The notes below the pieces were generated by a model. That model had not been told where the DNA came from, did no database searches, and saw nothing but the letters and a program-made list of their open reading frames with translations. From Sporosarcina sp. BP05 (GTDB lineage Bacteria; Bacillota; Bacilli; Bacillales_A; Planococcaceae), in NCBI RefSeq assembly GCF_014282005.1, contig NZ_JACFTD010000017.1:1-64000 (forward strand): a stretch of DNA of 64,000 bases. The letters are read 5' to 3'. Of the stretch, positions 60,804-64,000 are shown piece by piece. Position numbers and translations under genes: made by a program. The first letter of the stretch is position 1, and each line of letters begins with the position of its first letter.

Positions 60804-60867
60804 TCCTGTATCCAGAGAAATCAATTAGTGAAATAGACACCTTTAATTAGTTTCTCTGGATACAGGA
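60804..60867. repeat. large inverted repeat inside the IS, downstream of orfB
   Basis: The arms of about 24 nt (TCCTGTATCCAGAGAAA and TTTCTCTGGATACAGGA at their outer parts) pair with two mismatches around 16 nt. It may protect the IS from outside transcription or be a small nested element. Confidence 0.65.
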
Positions 60868-60931
60868 ATTGAGTGTAGACTTTAACCTCTTGTTTATTCA
60901 GTTTATAAGGATAACTATAGCGTTCATCAAA

Positions 60932-61756
60932 TCATGAGCCGATTTTGCTACGACAAGAGTCTTCTAGTTGCTGCGGCGTCATGTATTGAATTGCTCCGTG
61001 AATACGTTTCCGGTTGTACCAGGATTCGATATAATGAAAGAGTGCCAGCCTTGCCGATTCGTAATCCACATAGGTTGTACGGTACACTTCCTCTTTCTTT
61101 AAAGTTGCATGAAAAGACTCGATGCAGGCATTATCATATGGGCAGCCTTTGCGGCTAAATGAATGCCTCATTTTAGCGTCCGTCATGGCTTCTTCAAAGG
61201 CGTCACTCGTGTATTGACTTCCTAAATCAGTATGGAAAATAAGGCCTTCACCAGGTTGCTGGATGGTGATTGCGTTTGACAAGGCATCGAGGACTAAGTC
61301 CACTGTCATTGATTTTGAAAAGGAATAACCAACGATCTTTTTCGTATGCAGATCTAGAACGGAAGCCAAATAACACCAGGCGTTATTGCTTGTATGAATA
61401 TAAGTAATATCCGCAACCCACTTCTGATTGATGTCGGTTGTCGTGAAATCTTGTTTCAGTATATTTTCTCTTTCCACCACTAATCCAGTGGACTTAGTTG
61501 GACGATATTTCTTTATGATAACGGATAAGATTTCTGCTTTTTTCATAATTCGTTGTACACGGTTTAGGCTAACTACAAAACCCTCTTCACCCAAAATAAT
61601 ATGGATCTTAGGGGCGCCATAACGCTGTTTACTTTCCGCATGAATGACTCGTATACGTTTCAAAATCTTTTCGTTTTCAATTTCATATGTAGATTTCACT
61701 TTATTGAATGATTGATAATACGTACTTCTGGGCACTTCAAGCACATGACACATCAA
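60932..61756 (-). CDS. IS3-family transposase OrfB (catalytic part)
   Basis: This 274-residue integrase-core protein has an HTH_21-like N-terminal region (KRIRVIHAESKQRYGAPKIH). The DDE catalytic residues lie in WVADITYIHT, FHTDLGSQYTS and NACIESFHATLKKEE. It is normally made as an OrfAB fusion by -1 frameshifting; the -1 frame is open from the slippery site at about 61847 to this ORF (KKGYGHIREKVTEQEIIDFI). Confidence 0.93.
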   Translation of the reverse strand: MMCHVLEVPRSTYYQSFNKVKSTYEIENEKILKRIRVIHAESKQRYGAPKIHIILGEEGFVVSLNRVQRIMKKAEILSVIIKKYRPTKSTGLVVERENILKQDFTTTDINQKWVADITYIHTSNNAWCYLASVLDLHTKKIVGYSFSKSMTVDLVLDALSNAITIQQPGEGLIFHTDLGSQYTSDAFEEAMTDAKMRHSFSRKGCPYDNACIESFHATLKKEEVYRTTYVDYESARLALFHYIESWYNRKRIHGAIQYMTPQQLEDSCRSKIGS

Positions 61757-61812
61757 TTGGATAGGCTGATTTTCCTTCTCCTGTTCAATGAAGTCAATAA
61801 TTTCTTGTTCTG

Positions 61813-62082
61813 TTACTTTCTCGCGAATATGACCATAGCCTTTTTTAGGATGTCGACTTCCTGCTTGAGGCGAAGATTTTCTTTTTGAATCTCTGCAATG
61901 TCTTTCGGTGTTAGACCGTCAGCGCCTTCAACAGGTGAAAGTGCTTTAATCCACTTATAAATAGTTACTTCTGATACGTCATATTCGCGGTGGAGATCCC
62001 CTACAGATGTGCCAGATCTGTAAAGCTCGACAATTGTGTTTTTGAAATCATTATTATATCGTTTTTGTTTCATTCGGGACAC
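61813..62082 (-). CDS. IS3-family transposase OrfA
   Basis: This 89-residue protein has a helix-turn-helix (YRSGTSVGDLHREYDVSEVT) followed by a leucine-zipper segment (IQKENLRLKQEVDILKKAMV). It binds the IS ends. The AAAAAAG at 61847-61841 is a standard -1 slippery heptamer for making OrfAB. Confidence 0.92.
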   Translation of the reverse strand: MSRMKQKRYNNDFKNTIVELYRSGTSVGDLHREYDVSEVTIYKWIKALSPVEGADGLTPKDIAEIQKENLRLKQEVDILKKAMVIFARK

Positions 62083-62160
62083 GTCCTTCTCTTCTTTTTA
62101 GGATAGAGACTTAACTAACGTGTGTCCATACATCTATACTAACTCCAGTATCCTCTATAC

Positions 62161-62187
62161 ACAACAGGTTAATATATCACCTGTTGT
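62161..62187 (-). terminator. hairpin downstream of the first resolvase
   Basis: ACAACAGGT and ACCTGTTGT pair perfectly around 9 nt, 13 bp beyond the resolvase pseudogene end. It may be a terminator or a recombination site arm. Confidence 0.5.
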
Positions 62188-62199
62188 ACTCAGTAAGCG

Positions 62200-62754
62200 T
62201 TACTGGATAGCTCCTTTTTTGGCACGAATCAATATGCTTTTTTAAATGCCCGTTATTTCCTCCACTTGCTTATAGGAATTACTCTTCAGTAGATGTAAAG
62301 CGCGTTCTATCTGTTTTTTACCGTACTATTTAGGGCGACCCTCTTTGAAATCGGGATTCTGTTTTGCAATGGCTTTGCCTTCCTGCGTACGTTCCACTAT
62401 CATATCCCGTTCAAACTCTGCAAAGGAACTCATGACGTTCAGGATCAATCGTCCTGTTGGCGTATCCTCCACTAAGCCCATATTCAGCACATTGGCCTTC
62501 ACGCCGTTTTGCAGCAGGTCTTTGATAATTTCTGTACCAGATAACGCGGTACGGGCGAACCTATCCAGTTTCGTTACCATTAGCGTGCCACCTTCCTCCA
62601 ATATAGAAAGTAATTCAACGAATTGTGGACGGTCTGCCTTAGTCCCCGTGAACTTCTCAGAATAGATTTTGTCGCAGCCTTCTTTCTCGAGCGCTTGAAG
62701 TTGTGCCTCAAGATCCTGGGATGCTGTACTTACTCTTGCGTATCCGTATTTCAT
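62200..62754 (-). pseudogene. serine recombinase (resolvase/invertase) with two nonsense codons
   Basis: The first 142 codons encode a full catalytic domain ([20 protein letters not shown] with the nucleophile Ser, [36 protein letters not shown]). It stops at GRPK-TAG. The same frame continues with the C-terminal HTH (YGKKQIERALHLLKSNSYKQ), a second stop (TAA after EEITGI) and then KSILIRAKKGAIQ. Without the HTH the product should not bind its site. The frame is intact, so the loss is recent. Confidence 0.8.
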
Positions 62755-62940
62755 TTATATATTAGCCCCTTTTTTGGGGTTTACTTATGACACTATGATA
62801 CGACACCAATTAATACCTTGTGTCACTTTAATCTGTAAATTGCACCTGTTTTAAGTGATATTTTACACTTCAGATTAAGCCTATTTTAAACAATTAAAGC
62901 ATCTATCCAAGCTGTGACCTGGTAGCAAGTGCTTTAAGTT

Positions 62941-63501
62941 TTATTTTGGAGTCTTTTCCAAATAGCGATAAATCGTCGTGCGAGACACGCCCTATTTTTC
63001 TGCAACATCTTTAATCGGTGTGCCACTTTCGATAAGTGATTTCATCATTTCAATATCTTTTTCACCAAACTTCTCTGGACGACCACCTAGACGACCACGC
63101 ACTCTTGCTGCTACACGACCAGCAGCTGAACGTTCTTCTATTGAATTACGCTCAAATTCCGCAAACGCTGCGAACAAGTGGAACATCAATTGACCTGTTG
63201 CATTACTTTTATCCATTGTTAGGTATTCTTGTAGACTATGGAAGCCAACACCACGTTCATTCAAACTATTCACAACGTGAATCAGGTCCTGCATATTGCG
63301 ACCAAGTCGATCCAGTCGCCAAACCACAATTGTATCCCCTTCACGTGCATACTCTAATGCTTCTGCTAATCCTGGACGCTGCTTCTTCGTACCACTCATC
63401 TTATCGTGAAAAATTTTACCACAACCATATTTCATTAGCGCATCCATTTGCAAATCCAAATTTTGTAATCCTGTTGATACACGTGGATATCCAATTTACA
63501 C
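62941..63501 (-). pseudogene. second serine recombinase with nonsense codons at both ends
   Basis: The frame reads GTG-TAA-IGYPRVSTGLQNLD, where a start ATG and a Lys codon appear to have changed, so the first stop is codon 2. The body is a normal resolvase (IVVWRLDRLGRNMQDLIHVV, MFHLFAAFAEFERNSIEERS, GRLGGRPEKFG). At DVAEK a TAG precedes the HTH end GVSRTTIYRYLEKTPK. An internal start could still give a 155-residue fragment lacking the catalytic Ser region and the final helix. Confidence 0.8.
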
Positions 63502-63831
63502 TGAAGTCACTCTTTCCTTATTTTTCTCAAAACTTGTTGTAGCATAAGATAGAATAAATCAGGTTATTGTACGTAGAATTGTGGACAGAGTTTTGTTACG
63601 AATAAGCCAATAAAAACCGTCCTTTTCAGATTGAACAGCAGTGTGTTCAGAAAGGTACGAGTTTTGGAACAAACGACAACTCCTATTAGATTAAGCTATA
63701 ATAAAGTTGAGGAAAATTTATTTCAGATTGTTCAGCAATCGGGCCAAATTGTTGTGGAATGAATTGTACTGGTTCTTAGAAAACTGGTTTGTTTCAGAAC
63801 GAAATTAGCAAGATGTTGAGGGGGGGAATTC
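63502..63831. other. intergenic region before the last gene
   Basis: About 330 bp with no supported gene. It includes CAGCAATCGGGCCAAATTG at 63733, one of the GGCCCGATTG-type motifs also found at 40.5-42 kb, and ends with GAGGGGGG for the next gene. Confidence 0.4.
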
Positions 63832-64000
63832 ATGTCATTGTTAAAACGGTTTTCTTTTTGGCTGCCTATATTGGCAGTTATTCACTACATATTTGAATTG
63901 TTGTATAACCCAGTTAAAGATATAATATTCGCCCTTGATCCCTTGCTAGGAAAAATATTTTGGGCGCTTAACATTCATGATTTTCTGTATGATAGCGAAC
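63832..64000 (+). CDS. membrane protein, cut by the window end
   Basis: ATG at 63832 follows GAGGGGGG with a 6-nt spacer. The visible 56 codons read MSLLKRFSFWLPILAVIHYI and then FELLYNPVKDIIFALDPLLG, with an N-terminal membrane helix. Confidence 0.7.
   Translation, partial: MSLLKRFSFWLPILAVIHYIFELLYNPVKDIIFALDPLLGKIFWALNIHDFLYDSE

Larger units (their letters stand above)
60753..62128 (-). mobile_element. IS3-family insertion sequence, 1.38 kb, complete
   Basis: Terminal inverted repeats are TGGACACAATAAAGTTAAGT on the left and, read inward from the right, TGGACACACGTTAGTTAAGT. Both ends start TG, as in the IS3 family. It contains orfA and orfB with a slippery A6G at their overlap, so it appears capable of making the fusion transposase. 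No clear target duplication was seen. A 64-bp inverted repeat lies between orfB and the left end. Confidence 0.85.

Noticed and set aside
1-64000. CRISPR array, tRNA or rRNA genes, prophage
   Set aside because: No regularly spaced short repeats, cloverleaf or rRNA signatures, or phage structural genes were found. The interspersed repeats are far apart and have no spacers.

Overview
The window looks like chromosome of a low-GC Gram-positive rod of the order Bacillales, probably Sporosarcina or a close relative of the Planococcaceae/Caryophanaceae. This is inferred from strong AGGAGG ribosome binding sites, frequent TTG and GTG starts, an SLH-domain surface protein, a Btr-like iron regulator, an OhrR/Ohr/Gpx locus, MhqO-type dioxygenases, UvsE, CspB and a DUF1659/DUF2922 gene pair. 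No rRNA, tRNA, CRISPR array or intact prophage was seen. Most genes are on the minus strand.

Layout. 0.1-5 kb: GNAT and cupin proteins, a vitamin B6 kinase divergent from an ECF S component, and an HxlR / DsbA-like / YdhR operon. 5.4-14 kb: cytosine deaminase, then a Fur-controlled iron-siderophore region with three Fur boxes, a flavin reductase, two binding lipoproteins, a Btr-like regulator, an ATPase and a permease. 14-20 kb: a GRDP-like membrane protein with a Cys/Ser tail next to an ankyrin lipoprotein, an orphan sensor kinase and a PdaC-like deacetylase. 20-26.6 kb: organic peroxide defence (ohr-gpx-ohrR), then a quinone/electrophile detoxification cluster with three VOC dioxygenases and two flavoproteins behind MhqR-like boxes. 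27-36 kb: MsrA-like protein, PadR/DUF2812 pair, BCCT transporter, secreted phosphodiesterase, TIMP-like protein and CspB. 36-44 kb: a broken NERD gene, an HTH protein, DUF1659/DUF2922, small membrane and hypothetical genes, an Old Yellow Enzyme and several gene remnants. 44-55 kb: an RND exporter, UvsE, an SH3 protein, an SLH protein, an MBL hydrolase and a methyltransferase. 55-64 kb: a decaying zone with a nonsense-interrupted serine hydrolase, a decayed partial duplication of an aldo/keto reductase-SRPBCC locus, an ArsR regulator, a complete IS3-family element, two nonsense-riddled resolvases and the start of a membrane protein cut by the window end.

The most unusual feature is a dense set of intergenic repeats. 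A roughly 145-bp family ends in AGGTACCTGTG / CACAGGTACCT and has 17 full, partial or half copies here. Two other families share similar ends. Every copy I found has the same orientation on the plus strand, whatever the direction of the neighbouring genes. Three left halves are fused to a recurring terminator hairpin. A second oddity is three genes whose Shine-Dalgarno placement points to AUU or AUC as the start codon.
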